From: Spirosoma fluviale
GTDB taxonomy: Bacteria > Bacteroidota > Bacteroidia > Cytophagales > Spirosomataceae
Assembly (NCBI GenBank): GCA_945906915.1
Contig: CAMDSI010000002.1
Span: forward strand, 1-42,954
Length of the DNA: 42,954 bases
Direction of reading: 5' to 3'
The position numbers were made by a program, and so were the translations under genes. Under the pieces are notes generated by a model. That model saw nothing but the letters and a program-made list of their open reading frames with translations, was not told where the DNA came from and ran no database searches. Shown here one piece after another: positions 9,864-20,247 of the stretch; the stretch's first letter is position 1, and each line of letters begins with the position of its first letter.

Positions 9864-10304
9864 ATGAAAAGAAAGCAATTTTTAAATACCGTCTCGGGTG
9901 GTTTAGCCGCTGTATGTGTTTCGTGTTTAGCCGCAGCTTGTTCGAGTAACGAGGCACCTACACCTAATACGCCATCAGGAGGAAATAATTCAAATCCTGT
10001 GAGTAATGCGTTTAAGGTTAATTTAGACTCGGAGTTGCGAGGTGTTAATGAGTTTATTGCTAAAAATGGGGTCATTTTGATTCGAACAGCTACAGGAAAT
10101 ACGGCCTTAAGCTTTTTAGCAGTTTCCTCCGTTTGTCCTCATGCTGGTGCGACGGTAGAGTACCTTAGTACTAATTTATCATTCTTATGTATAGCACACG
10201 GGTCTACCTTCAGCTCTGATGGTGCTTTGATTTCTGGTCCAGCCACTAGGGGCCTTACTAAATTAGTCGTTGAAATTGTCGGAACGACGCTGACTGTTAA
10301 GTAG
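9864..10304 (+). CDS. Rieske [2Fe-2S] domain protein, exported
   Basis: 'SSVCPHAGATVEY' (CxH) and 'FLCIAHGSTFSSDGALISGPATRGL' (CxxH) Rieske cluster ligands; N-terminal export signal with possible lipobox 'LAAAC'. Confidence 0.93.
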   Translation: MKRKQFLNTVSGGLAAVCVSCLAAACSSNEAPTPNTPSGGNNSNPVSNAFKVNLDSELRGVNEFIAKNGVILIRTATGNTALSFLAVSSVCPHAGATVEYLSTNLSFLCIAHGSTFSSDGALISGPATRGLTKLVVEIVGTTLTVK

Positions 10305-10327
10305 CATTTTCGTCCGAATTCAGAAAT

Positions 10328-11200
10328 CTAAGTCGGCGAATTTTTTCGATTACTTATTAAGTAGTAGGCCAAAATAGAGAAGGCAAAACCAACAAAAATC
10401 AAAAAATAATTTACCGGTTTTTCGGCTGTTAGTGACATCCGAAGCAAGATGGTCGTGATGATAAAACTTGCATTTCTGAATATCAAATTAAATGAAAAAT
10501 GATACATGAAGGAAACGATAAGTAAAAACACATCAATGAAAATCATGACGGTGAAAAACTCACTGTAGAAGATGGTATTGGGATTAGGGTATTTGTGATT
10601 TGATTGCATGGCTGCAAATACATCCTGAATCCAAATGGATAAACTTGAAAAGCTTAAGACAAACAAAATGATCATCATCAAAAAGGACATAATTTTTTTG
10701 ATGGCCACAAATTGTTGAATGTCATTAATCGCATCAGAGCGTTGCGAATTTTTGTAGAGTTTATAGTATAACATCGTAGCCGCCAGCATCAATAAGGAGG
10801 CAATTAAATCATATACGAGACTTAGCAAATGCACATCTTGGATGGATAGCGCTTTGCCAAAATCTAAATCTGCAATGTCATGAAAAAAGCTTCGCAAGGT
10901 AATTAGCGTGATTACCTCGAATTGCTTGCCAATAAATTCTGAAATAGATTTTGGAATGATGATGACTAATAACAAAACCTCATAAAAAAGTATAAAACTG
11001 AAAGGCGTGTAGATTGCCTTCAGGTAACTATGCTGGAAGTCCTTGAAATAGTGGAAGTTGTTTGCTAAAAATATGATACCTAAATGGAGAACAAACGCCA
11101 GTAGTGCGAGCCTTAAGATAACAAGCTCCACGATTCGAATTCGCTTAGGGCTTACTAGGCGATCGAATAGTTGGTCATATGTAGCTAAAAATGATAACAT
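10328..11200 (-). CDS. Hypothetical multi-pass membrane protein
   Basis: 290 aa with about 6-7 hydrophobic segments; continuous ORF with Bacteroidota-like codon usage. Confidence 0.65.
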   Translation of the reverse strand: MLSFLATYDQLFDRLVSPKRIRIVELVILRLALLAFVLHLGIIFLANNFHYFKDFQHSYLKAIYTPFSFILFYEVLLLVIIIPKSISEFIGKQFEVITLITLRSFFHDIADLDFGKALSIQDVHLLSLVYDLIASLLMLAATMLYYKLYKNSQRSDAINDIQQFVAIKKIMSFLMMIILFVLSFSSLSIWIQDVFAAMQSNHKYPNPNTIFYSEFFTVMIFIDVFLLIVSFMYHFSFNLIFRNASFIITTILLRMSLTAEKPVNYFLIFVGFAFSILAYYLISNRKNSPT

Positions 11201-11248
11201 AAAATCGTAGTTTTTTGAAATCTAGTATGTTATAAACGGTCTTATATT

Positions 11249-11605
11249 TTAATTTGAGGCTGTTTTCTTGGCTTTTGCCACAGGTTTTTCCTCCTCTTTC
11301 CCTAAAACTTCCATTTGATCTTGTACAATTTCCTTCAGCGAATTATCAAAATAAACGCCATCAGATTCCATGTCTGCGATGTTGCGGTGCATGGCTTTAT
11401 AGATAACTTTTTTCTCATCCTTAGTCAGGGATTTGTTTGCTGCAAGATTTCCTACGAAATTGACTAGACCGGCTCTAGGGCCCGATTCTTTTTGGAAAAC
11501 ATAGGTCTCGCTCTCCATGACAGAGAATTCTCTGTACACCGCTATGATAAATACGATAAAAAGAGTCGATATAACTGCGGTAAGTAAAATAATATCCATA
11601 TCCAT
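11249..11605 (-). CDS. Hypothetical protein with N-terminal TM helix
   Basis: 118 aa; start overlaps the stop of the upstream small ORF (TAATG). Confidence 0.65.
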   Translation of the reverse strand: MDMDIILLTAVISTLFIVFIIAVYREFSVMESETYVFQKESGPRAGLVNFVGNLAANKSLTKDEKKVIYKAMHRNIADMESDGVYFDNSLKEIVQDQMEVLGKEEEKPVAKAKKTASN

Positions 11606-11784
11606 TATTTCTTCAATTTAGAGTTGATAAAATTTAATAAACCGAGAATTGTGGGCGGCCATAAACCAATAAAAATGGCTTTGTCTTTGTCTCCGACTAC
11701 CAAGAAAAGGTATTCACTAACAAAAATGACAATTATGACTAATACGATGATAAGAATTTCTGAGGCTTTAAAGTTTTTAAACAT
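11605..11784 (-). CDS. Small 59-aa two-TM membrane protein (not in supplied ORF track)
   Basis: Reverse-strand translation MFKNFKASEILIIVLVIIVIFVSEYLFLVVGDKDKAIFIGLWPPTILGLLNFINSKLKK*; 1-nt TAATG overlap with 11249-11605. Confidence 0.7.
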   Translation of the reverse strand: MFKNFKASEILIIVLVIIVIFVSEYLFLVVGDKDKAIFIGLWPPTILGLLNFINSKLKK

Positions 11785-11821
11785 GACGAGTTTTTAAGTT
11801 GTAGACTAATATACAAAAATT

Positions 11822-11846
11822 AAAGCCACAGAAAATCTGTGGCTTT
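11822..11846 (-). terminator. Hairpin downstream of FAS1 gene
   Basis: AAAGCCACAGaaaaTCTGTGGCTTT perfect inverted repeat just 3' of 11868-12380(-). Confidence 0.8.
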
Positions 11847-11867
11847 AATAATAAATTAACTTTAACC

Positions 11868-12380
11868 TTATTTAGGAAGCACAACTGTATCAATCACGTG
11901 AATGATTCCGTTACCTGCCTTTAAATCAGTAGCAACCACCGTAGCTGTACCACCTTTTTCGTCAGTTAATATAACTTTTCCGTTTTTTAACGAAGCTGTT
12001 ATTGAACCTCCACTAACTGTTTTCAATGATAATGAACCGTTTGCAGCAGTGATAGCTTTCACTACCGTTGCAGCATCGAATGTACCAGCAATGACGTGGT
12101 AAGTAAGAACTTTAGCTAATGTCGCCTTGTTCTCTGGCTTTAATAAATAATCAACAGTACCTGCTGGTAATTTAGCAAATGCTGCATTCACAGGAGCAAA
12201 AACCGTAAATGGACCTGCACTCTGTAATGTCTCTACTAATCCTGCTGCCTTTACAGCTGCAACTAACGTAGTGTGATCTGCTGATCCTACAGCAATATCT
12301 ACAATTGTTTTTTGAGCGTTTGATGCAAAGCTCAAGCCGACTAAAGCGACTAATGTTAATGCGATTGATTTTAATTTCAT
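11868..12380 (-). CDS. Fasciclin (FAS1) domain protein, secreted
   Basis: 'TLVAAVKAAGLVETLQSAGPFTVFAPVNAAFAKLPAGTVDYLLKPENKATLAKVLTYHVIAG...NGIIHVIDTVVLP'. Confidence 0.97.
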   Translation of the reverse strand: MKLKSIALTLVALVGLSFASNAQKTIVDIAVGSADHTTLVAAVKAAGLVETLQSAGPFTVFAPVNAAFAKLPAGTVDYLLKPENKATLAKVLTYHVIAGTFDAATVVKAITAANGSLSLKTVSGGSITASLKNGKVILTDEKGGTATVVATDLKAGNGIIHVIDTVVLPK

Positions 12381-12534
12381 TTCTTTTTTGTTTTAGTACA
12401 ATCACATAACTATTTAATTATGAATTAGTTTTGAAATAAATTAGATTTAACATATGATTCGTTTTCTCCTTTTAATCTGCACGTTAGAAATCCTATTATC
12501 AAAAAATTGATACGCCTGTAAGCGGAAGGACCGA

Positions 12535-13203
12535 TTAATTTTTTATACACCGCACCGCAACCCCTACTCCTCGTCCACCTGCATCAGTGGCCGCACTGTT
12601 CTCATCAAAATAGAGGCCATTTGAATAGGAATTAGTAGTTGTGCTCGTCCAGTAATCACCATTATAGCCACTATCCGTTACTTTTCCATCACTATTCGAT
12701 CGGTAACCTGTTAAAGGTAATTTAAGTGGTGATAAAAAAGCGCCGCTGGCATTTTTGGTTTTCCAAGTAGCAATTTCCTCCTCAAATTCTGAAGCCGTGG
12801 GTAATCTAAAGCCAGTCGGACATGGATTGCTGATTCCTGTCGCTCCCTGCCAAAGATCAGCATTTTGGCTTTTCAACCAGTCGGTGGGGAATTTAGTTGA
12901 TTCAATAAACTTATCGTTTTCTGCAACAGCCGATTTAGCGAGTTTTTTGGTAGTAAAGGATGACCTTTTCTGATGGCCGTCTGATGATCGTCCCCATTGG
13001 AATAAATAACCATAGGAAGCCTTATCACTACTTGATTGGGCTACTTGAGTTGCGCCTAAATTACGATCCATCCAAATTTTTCCTGTTAGGGATTTCACCT
13101 CTATGGGAGAGGAAGGATTAGTCACCTTGTCCTGAGCCTTCAGGTTAAGAGACCCTGACATAAGTATAATGCAGCATAGGAAGCCAGGATTGCATTTATT
13201 CAT
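12535..13203 (-). CDS. FISUMP (Fibrobacter succinogenes major paralogous) domain protein
   Basis: 'GKIWMDRNLGATQVA', 'YGYLFQWGR', 'NPCPTGFRLPTASEFEEE', 'GDYWTSTTTNSYSNGLYF...VRCIKN'. Confidence 0.9.
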   Translation of the reverse strand: MNKCNPGFLCCIILMSGSLNLKAQDKVTNPSSPIEVKSLTGKIWMDRNLGATQVAQSSSDKASYGYLFQWGRSSDGHQKRSSFTTKKLAKSAVAENDKFIESTKFPTDWLKSQNADLWQGATGISNPCPTGFRLPTASEFEEEIATWKTKNASGAFLSPLKLPLTGYRSNSDGKVTDSGYNGDYWTSTTTNSYSNGLYFDENSAATDAGGRGVGVAVRCIKN

Positions 13204-14503
13204 TTACAGCTTTTCTTTGAATTTTTCGGATAGCAGCCTCTATGGATTTCTCCGGTTCTATGATATTGTATTTTCCCCAAAAATCCGGGTCAGCTAAACT
13301 AGCCACTTTATCTGACATGATTACATTGGAGGTCAATTTCTGCGTATTTTGAACCTCTGGGATGTCCTGTGTTTTCCAATCGGTGACCGCTAGTTCAATC
13401 GAGGTGGTGTAGCTGGTGTTGAATATTTTTTTGGCCCAATTTAATTTAAATGTCAAATCCGCACGAGAATAGGCATATATCCATTTACCATTCTGTTGTC
13501 GGTAGTTGATTTGATAGCGGACTTCTGTAGGATATACATCAAGTCCAAAAGGTTTTTTCCGCGTAAATTTAAGTCCTGCCTTGACTTTATCTTCTACATT
13601 TAGGGAGAAAGTAGCGCTGATGACAGCAAGACTTTTCGCATCGATATACAGTTTCCCGTAGTAAAGAGGGCTGTCTATTGTGGGTTTTTGTTTGAAAGCT
13701 AGAACTAAAACTTGGTTATCATTTATTTGGGTATTATCCTCTAAACTAAAATCATATAATTCGGATGCATCATCTGAAAATATATAACTGGGATATTTAA
13801 CTAAATCAATGAATAAGGCGGAAAAAGGACCTCCTTGTAGTTTGAAATTTACGGTGTCTAATTTCGTGTAATCCGTATTTTTTCGGCCTTTAAAAAGACT
13901 GATTTGGTCTGGCGAACCTCCTATAAAAGGCTGCTTTTGAATACTAAGGATGGATTCAGAAAGGGAGACGTAGGTACGCCGTTTTCGAATGGTTTCACGA
14001 TAAAAACCAGTCATTTGAATGGGGTCATCTCCGTAATTTTCTAATCGATTAGCCAGTACCCCGGAAAAGATATTTTTTGCATCTGTCTCATTGACCACTA
14101 CTTCTTTTAGTATCGTATTGCTGGGTTCTAAATACAACACATTTTTTTCTGGCTTTAATTCGCTGATGGAAACAACTTTATTAGTATATCCCAAAAATGA
14201 AATAATTAGGCTTGAATTCTCCTTTTCGTTTGGGATTTTAATGGAGAATTTCCCCTCGCTATTGCTAATGGTGGAGATGGTGGTTCCGGAAACGGTGATA
14301 CTCGCATAGACTAGTTCATTCCTTGTTTTACTGTCCAAAACCGATCCTTTGAATTGCTTGAACGAACTCGAATCTGTCGTCTGATAGACGGAGAAACGGG
14401 CTTCTGATTGCAACTGAGCAAGCAGGAGGAGGAATAATCCTATCAGTCCTCGAAAATACAAGTGCAGGTTAGTTTTCATATGTATTTTCAAATATAGTTT
14501 CAA
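13196..14503 (-). CDS. Carboxypeptidase-regulatory-like domain protein (DUF5686-like)
   Basis: 'FKGSVLDSKTRNELVYASITVSGTTISTISNSEGKFSIKIP' CarboxypepD_reg-like; followed by a DUF5686-like long domain; 8-nt overlap with the downstream gene. Confidence 0.8.
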   Translation of the reverse strand: MKLYLKIHMKTNLHLYFRGLIGLFLLLLAQLQSEARFSVYQTTDSSSFKQFKGSVLDSKTRNELVYASITVSGTTISTISNSEGKFSIKIPNEKENSSLIISFLGYTNKVVSISELKPEKNVLYLEPSNTILKEVVVNETDAKNIFSGVLANRLENYGDDPIQMTGFYRETIRKRRTYVSLSESILSIQKQPFIGGSPDQISLFKGRKNTDYTKLDTVNFKLQGGPFSALFIDLVKYPSYIFSDDASELYDFSLEDNTQINDNQVLVLAFKQKPTIDSPLYYGKLYIDAKSLAVISATFSLNVEDKVKAGLKFTRKKPFGLDVYPTEVRYQINYRQQNGKWIYAYSRADLTFKLNWAKKIFNTSYTTSIELAVTDWKTQDIPEVQNTQKLTSNVIMSDKVASLADPDFWGKYNIIEPEKSIEAAIRKIQRKAVNE

Positions 14504-14535
14504 AATGATTAAATTGAAAGATTAAACTTAATAGT

Positions 14536-15972
14536 ATGAAATTTTCTTTAAATAGATTTAAAAGTCGGTATGCCGCTATGGTATATATATTTTTATTTCC
14601 TGTTTTGCTATTTGGCCAAAACAAAAAGCCCAATATTATTTTCATACTAACTGATGATCAGCGTTGGGATGCGCTTGGCGTTGCTGGTAATGCTATTATT
14701 CAAACGCCTCAGATGAATGCATTAGCTAATTCAGGTAGTTATTTTAAAAATGCATTCTCAACAACACCTATTTGTGCGGCAAGTCGTGCTTCCATATTAA
14801 CAGGTTTATATGAACGCACTCATGGGTACACTTTTCAAAAACCTAAATTAAAACAACCCTATGCAGAAATCATGTATCCTAAACTATTAAAGGATAATGG
14901 CTATCATGTGGGTTTTTATGGAAAGTTGGGAGTGATTCTAGATAATCCCAATCAGTATTTTGATCAAAGTGATTTTTATGATCGTGGCGCAAGTGCAGAT
15001 AGGCGGGGATATTTTTACAAGAAGCTGGGAGATGATACCGTTCATTTAACTCGTTTTTCTGGCCAACAGGCACAAGAATTTATAAAGAATGCTCCATCAA
15101 ATAAGCCTTTCTGTCTTTCGATTTATTTTAGCGCTCCACATGGTCATGACCCATCTAAGGAACAATATTATTGGCAAGAAAAATCTGATTCTCTATACAA
15201 AAATAGTACGATTCCGACTCCTGTTTTAGGGGATAAAAAATATTTTAACAACTTACCATCAGAGGTACAAAATGGCTTTAATAGGGTAAGGTGGAAATGG
15301 AGATTTGACACACCAGAAAAATACCAAGAGATGGTTAAGGGATACTATCGCATGATTACTGAAATTGATGATGAAATCGGGTTTATCCGTAAACAATTGA
15401 AGGAAAAAGGGGTAGAGGACAACACAATAATAATTGTGATGGGCGATAATGGCTATTTTTTAGGTGATAGGCAATTAGCCGATAAATGGCTGATGTATGA
15501 TATGTCAATTCGAATTCCATTAATCATTTACGACCCAAGATTAACCAAACATGCAGCAATTGATAAGATGGTTTTAAATATTGATATCACTAAAACAATA
15601 GTTGATTTAGCAGGTGTAGAAGTCCCTAAAAATTATCAAGGAATGAGTTTAGTGCCATTTCTAAAAAAGGGAAACATACAATCAGATAGGACGGCTATTT
15701 TAGTGGAACATCTTTGGAAAATTCCAGATATTCCTTCTAGTGAAGGGATTAGAACGGAACGCTGGAAATACTTTCGTTACAGACTGATTAAAGCGCCTGA
15801 AGAATTATATGATTTAAAGAAAGATCCACTCGAGAAATATAATCTTGCAGCCGTGCCTAAGTATGCAAAAATACTTGCACAATTGAGAAAGCAATGCGAA
15901 GAAACTGCATTGAAATACCAATCCGAAAAACTTTGTCCGGACGACCCTTTTATAGAGGATAAAAAATTCTAA
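14536..15972 (+). CDS. Type I sulfatase (formylglycine-dependent)
   Basis: 'NIIFILTDDQRWDALG', active-site 'PICAASRASILTGLYERTHG' (C-x-A-x-R), 'TIIIVMGDNGYFLGDRQLADKWLMYDMSIRIPLIIYDP'. Confidence 0.95.
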   Translation: MKFSLNRFKSRYAAMVYIFLFPVLLFGQNKKPNIIFILTDDQRWDALGVAGNAIIQTPQMNALANSGSYFKNAFSTTPICAASRASILTGLYERTHGYTFQKPKLKQPYAEIMYPKLLKDNGYHVGFYGKLGVILDNPNQYFDQSDFYDRGASADRRGYFYKKLGDDTVHLTRFSGQQAQEFIKNAPSNKPFCLSIYFSAPHGHDPSKEQYYWQEKSDSLYKNSTIPTPVLGDKKYFNNLPSEVQNGFNRVRWKWRFDTPEKYQEMVKGYYRMITEIDDEIGFIRKQLKEKGVEDNTIIIVMGDNGYFLGDRQLADKWLMYDMSIRIPLIIYDPRLTKHAAIDKMVLNIDITKTIVDLAGVEVPKNYQGMSLVPFLKKGNIQSDRTAILVEHLWKIPDIPSSEGIRTERWKYFRYRLIKAPEELYDLKKDPLEKYNLAAVPKYAKILAQLRKQCEETALKYQSEKLCPDDPFIEDKKF

Positions 15973-16040
15973 TTATGACGGATTAGTGTGTCATATAAGG
16001 TCGGGGGATTGTTTCCCAATAAGCAATCAAATAAGTTTAT

Positions 16041-17786
16041 TTATTGCACATCAAGGTTGGTGTATTTTCCGGCAATTATAAGTTTTGTAAAGACCGCTTT
16101 TTCACTGCATTTTCCCGTTTTCTTCTTTTTTATATCAAAAGCATTTTGGCCATCAATACAGAATTTTTTATCTTTTCCAGACCATTTGACGCCTTTTTCT
16201 GATTCAGCATACCAATAAAAAGAATCACCTACCATATCTACTGGAATTTCAATTTGATACGTACTATCTGATTTAATTGGATACCATCCAATTGATCTCC
16301 AACCTTTTTTAAATTTATAACCATAGGCGATTGAGATTGCCTCTTTTGATTTATTAGTTATAAATACACTAGGTGCTAATGTGGAATCTATGGTAAATTC
16401 TTTCTTAGTCTCAACAGCATTATTAAGGGAGTTCGATGATCCACCTTTGTAGGCAGCGTAAAATAAAAATCCGAATACTCCAAAAATCAATAATTTAGTA
16501 AATACTGACATTGATTTGTTCTTCGCAACACCAATAAGTCCAACAGGGAAGAATAAGATGAGCAATAAATAAACTAACCATTTCTTATCATACCAGGCTT
16601 TTGAAGTGGAGTTGTAATTTGTGTCTGAATAATCTGAATAAGTAGATGATGAAGATCCTATTTCAATTGCTCTTGCTTCGTTTAGTCTTTTTAGGTCTTC
16701 AATTTTATTAGAAATCAGCGTTTGCTCATTAAGATACTTTGAAATCTCCTCAGTACTAACTTGGAGTTCTGATAAACCCTGTTGTGTGAATTTAGATTTA
16801 GAATAAAAACCTTCAAATGACATTAAGTATTCATCAATTGCATAATAAACGCTAGCGTATTCACCAGGAATACTGAATTTCTGCATACTAGCTTTTGACA
16901 CATCCTTCGTAAATTCAAGTTGATTCTCTTTGAACAAAAGAGTTGCTCTATCCGTGGCATGGTATTTAGTAGTATTAATTATCTTTTTCACATCAGCTAA
17001 TACTCCATTAATTTCTGTATGAAAGTCTTCAATAGCAAGCTTATTAATGGTTACGGTGCAGTTAGTTTCTAATTTATTGTCTTTGACGAACTTGATAAAA
17101 CTCAAGCCTTTTTTATCCTTTCTGATGGTATAATATAAATCATCCCCTGGAACTAGGTTGAGTAATTCGTTTTGCATTAAATAGAGTATTAACCCAGAGC
17201 CGGAATAGGATTTTTTTAATTCATTTAACAATCTAGTCTCGCTCAAAATTTGGACTAATTTATTCGTTTTTAGGTACTCAAATAATGCTTTTCCCTCTAA
17301 AGCAATTTCGATAGGGCTATTAGTGCTTTTAAAGTAGTTAGAGGCCTTGTCTGTATTGTCCTCATAGGATGTTAATAGATTATCTGTGAATTTAAAGGTA
17401 AATGCAACCACCTCTCTATTTTGTAATTTACTATCGCCATAAGCTGTTAATTCAATTCTTTCTCCTGACTTTAATACAGATTTAGTTTCTTTCGTTTTAA
17501 TTAAAACAGCTTTTATATAATTGATATCTTGTCCAAGCTCAAATTTTTTATTTAATACCTTCAAATTTAATTCATCAATTTCCCCCTTTAACCAGCTATT
17601 GAAAAATGAGCGGTAATTGACAATTTTGGGAGTGGTATTTAATAAATGGTCAAAATCTTGAATCGATTTGTTATTTTTCACTAAACCATCTACTACATCA
17701 GGATGATAGAAAGTGTTATTTTCATTTAATTTAAGCCATATTTGATAGGCTTTTATAATTTTAGGAAGGGATGTGTTAGTTATCAT
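16041..17786 (-). CDS. Large hypothetical protein with central TM pair and C-terminal DUF1036-like domain
   Basis: C-term 'VFITNKSKEAISIAYGYKFKKGWRSIGWYPIKSDSTYQIEIP...FYWYAESEKGVKWSGKDKKFCIDGQNAFDI' resembles DUF1036; TMs 'WLVYLLLILFFPVGLIG', 'LLIFGVFGFLFYAAY'. Confidence 0.7.
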   Translation of the reverse strand: MITNTSLPKIIKAYQIWLKLNENNTFYHPDVVDGLVKNNKSIQDFDHLLNTTPKIVNYRSFFNSWLKGEIDELNLKVLNKKFELGQDINYIKAVLIKTKETKSVLKSGERIELTAYGDSKLQNREVVAFTFKFTDNLLTSYEDNTDKASNYFKSTNSPIEIALEGKALFEYLKTNKLVQILSETRLLNELKKSYSGSGLILYLMQNELLNLVPGDDLYYTIRKDKKGLSFIKFVKDNKLETNCTVTINKLAIEDFHTEINGVLADVKKIINTTKYHATDRATLLFKENQLEFTKDVSKASMQKFSIPGEYASVYYAIDEYLMSFEGFYSKSKFTQQGLSELQVSTEEISKYLNEQTLISNKIEDLKRLNEARAIEIGSSSSTYSDYSDTNYNSTSKAWYDKKWLVYLLLILFFPVGLIGVAKNKSMSVFTKLLIFGVFGFLFYAAYKGGSSNSLNNAVETKKEFTIDSTLAPSVFITNKSKEAISIAYGYKFKKGWRSIGWYPIKSDSTYQIEIPVDMVGDSFYWYAESEKGVKWSGKDKKFCIDGQNAFDIKKKKTGKCSEKAVFTKLIIAGKYTNLDVQ

Positions 17787-17890
17787 GTTTTTTAGAATTT
17801 GAGCGCTAAAGAATGTTTTCTTTGGAATAAATATTTATCCTATCTTACGTTGAGATTTTATTATAATTGTTACCTAAACATTTTTCAAAA

Positions 17891-19450
17891 CTATTTAATT
17901 TTCTCGGGTCCCCCTAAATGGCTGCAACTATTTAAGTCTTTCATGGAAGTAAATGGCACCTCATTTTTTTCATATTTGAATGCCTGTTCCAAAGTTATCG
18001 TTCTGTTATTATCCCCGCAACTGATATCGATATCCTTCATTTTAATTTGGCAAGGATGCTCATAGCCGCAAGCATGAGCCATTTCCAATGTTTCTTTTCG
18101 TAGGGTCTTGATATATTTAGAGAATCGAACTGATTTTAATGCCGGATCAATTCCACCACTCAGCCACTTGTTTTGTGTTGCAATACCCGTAGGGCACTTA
18201 TCCGTATGACATTCTTGTGCTTGAATACATCCAATTGAAAGCATTGCTTCTCTAGCCACATTTATTAAGTCTGCTCCTAATGCCATAGCTTTCATAATTT
18301 CACTTGGAAAACCAAGTTTGCCAGATCCAATAAAAACGATATCATTAGTTATACCTTTTTCTTTAAATACTTGATAAACTTCGCTGAATCCGTAGATCCA
18401 TGGAAGGGCAACATGGTCAGCGAAAGATGGAGGAGCAGCACCTGTACCGCCCTCGCCACCATCAATGGTGATGAAGTCTGGCCCCTTATTCTCTTTTTTC
18501 ATAATTTCTGCCAATTCTTTCCATTGCTCTAAATCACCTACAGCAGATTTTATTCCAACAGGTAATCCAGTTTTTGTGGCAATTTCCTCTATGAAATCAA
18601 CCAATTCTCGAATATTACCAAATGCTGTGTGATATGATGGGGAAAGTACGTCAGTATAAGGCTCCACACCTCTAATAGCTGCAATTTCTGGCGTATTCTT
18701 TTTTGCAGGCAAAACGCCCCCTTTTCCAGGTTTCGCACCTTGTGAAAGCTTAACTTCAATGGCCTTAACTTTCGAGTATTTGTTTAAAACTAATTCTTCT
18801 AATTTTTCATAACTAAAGTACCTTAATCCATCTTCACCTGTTATTCCACAGCCAAAATACCCAGTGCCTATGTGAAATATAACGTCTGCGCCTTGTTGGT
18901 GATAAGGAGATAATCCACCTTCACCTGTGTTATGGTAGGCTCCTACCATGGCAGCACCTTGATTTAGTGACATTTGTGCTTGTGCAGATAAAGAACCATA
19001 ACTCATTGCCGAAATGTTCACAATTGAATAGGGCCTGTATGGCTTCTTTCTATTATGTGATATCCCCATAACCTTCGCGCAGGGGATAAAATAAGGGTCT
19101 TTTGAACTATGATTTATATGTTCTTTTTCTACTTTATAAGGGAACATTTTTGGATTAATGAAGATGTAGTTAGCTGCATAGATATCTTTATCTGTGCCAA
19201 AACCTTCATAATTATTTTCACCCTTTGATGAGGAATAAATCCAAGATCGTTGAGATCTATTAAAAGGAAGTTCCTCTCGATTATTAGCGACAAAATATTG
19301 TCTTATGGGAGGTCCGAATGCCTCGGCAATATATCTCAATCGACCTAGTACGGGGAAATTCCTTTTTAGGGTATGTTTTTTTTGAGACAAGTCCATTATG
19401 GCAATTACAAGGACTATGGCAACTATGACTGCTAGGATAATGTAAATCAT
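17891..19450 (-). CDS. FMN-binding glutamate synthase family protein (membrane-anchored GltB-like)
   Basis: N-term TM; 'NISAMSYGSLSAQAQMSLNQGAAMVGAYHNTGEGGLSPYH', 'EVKLSQGAKPGKGGVLPAKK', 'DFITIDGGEGGTGAAPPSFADHVALPW', 'CHTDKCPTGIATQ'. Confidence 0.96.
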   Translation of the reverse strand: MIYIILAVIVAIVLVIAIMDLSQKKHTLKRNFPVLGRLRYIAEAFGPPIRQYFVANNREELPFNRSQRSWIYSSSKGENNYEGFGTDKDIYAANYIFINPKMFPYKVEKEHINHSSKDPYFIPCAKVMGISHNRKKPYRPYSIVNISAMSYGSLSAQAQMSLNQGAAMVGAYHNTGEGGLSPYHQQGADVIFHIGTGYFGCGITGEDGLRYFSYEKLEELVLNKYSKVKAIEVKLSQGAKPGKGGVLPAKKNTPEIAAIRGVEPYTDVLSPSYHTAFGNIRELVDFIEEIATKTGLPVGIKSAVGDLEQWKELAEIMKKENKGPDFITIDGGEGGTGAAPPSFADHVALPWIYGFSEVYQVFKEKGITNDIVFIGSGKLGFPSEIMKAMALGADLINVAREAMLSIGCIQAQECHTDKCPTGIATQNKWLSGGIDPALKSVRFSKYIKTLRKETLEMAHACGYEHPCQIKMKDIDISCGDNNRTITLEQAFKYEKNEVPFTSMKDLNSCSHLGGPEKIK

Positions 19451-19531
19451 ATAAATTAAAGGTTTTTGACGATATTGATTTAAAGATAGTTTTTGTCTGA
19501 AGGAAAAGCAGCTATTAAATAAAGTATTTAT

Positions 19532-20080
19532 TTAACGGTATAATTCGCATTTTTCACCACCGCAAAGTTCTCTTACTTCTTGTTGAGTCAAATTATTAAG
19601 GTCAGATTTAAGCATATTTCTCTTTTCAGATGAAAAACGTCTCAAGAGTTTTCCTTCACAAAAACGACGCATTTGGGTTTCATTTTCAATAATAAGGCCA
19701 GGAACTTGAGTTAATTCACCAGTTTCATTCTTGGCAGCCATTGTAAAATAACAGGAATTAGTATGAGTGACGATTCCAGATTTAGGTTTTAGAGTTTCTA
19801 CTCGCATACCTATTATCATTGTAGTATTCCCTACATAATTTACGGAGGATTTAATAGAAACTAAATCTCCCACTTCTACTGGATTATGAAATTCAACCCC
19901 CTCTACCGCGACTGTCACACAATATTCACCACTGTGTTTTGCTGCGCAGACATATGCAACTTTGTCCATAAGAGAAAGTAAAATTCCTCCGTGGATTTTA
20001 CCGCTGAAATTAGAGTACGATGGAATCATTAATTCAGTAATGGTAGTCTCTGAATCGCTAATTTTTTTGAATTGAGTCAT
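19532..20080 (-). CDS. Acyl-CoA thioesterase (hotdog fold)
   Basis: 'NFSGKIHGGILLSLMDKVAYVCAAKHSGEYCVTVAVEGVEFHNPVEVGDLVSIKSSVNYVGNTTMIIGMRV'. Confidence 0.95.
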   Translation of the reverse strand: MTQFKKISDSETTITELMIPSYSNFSGKIHGGILLSLMDKVAYVCAAKHSGEYCVTVAVEGVEFHNPVEVGDLVSIKSSVNYVGNTTMIIGMRVETLKPKSGIVTHTNSCYFTMAAKNETGELTQVPGLIIENETQMRRFCEGKLLRRFSSEKRNMLKSDLNNLTQQEVRELCGGEKCELYR

Positions 20081-20247
20081 GTGCAGTTGGTCTTATGTTT
20101 TTCGAAATTAGTAAAATCAATATAATTCCATTTAAAAAATAGTATTTTGCCTTTAGTTAATTGTCTGATTGCCGTTTAATAAGTTTTCTCTCTTGTTTTT
20201 GATGAATATAAATATTGTCACTATTTTTAGCAAATACCTTTTATACT

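Noticed and set aside
14536-15972. Sulfatase as inactive because its motif is C-A-A-S-R rather than C-x-P-x-R
   Set aside because: Alanine at the third position is an accepted variant of the formylglycine motif; metal-binding residues (DD, DN) are present.
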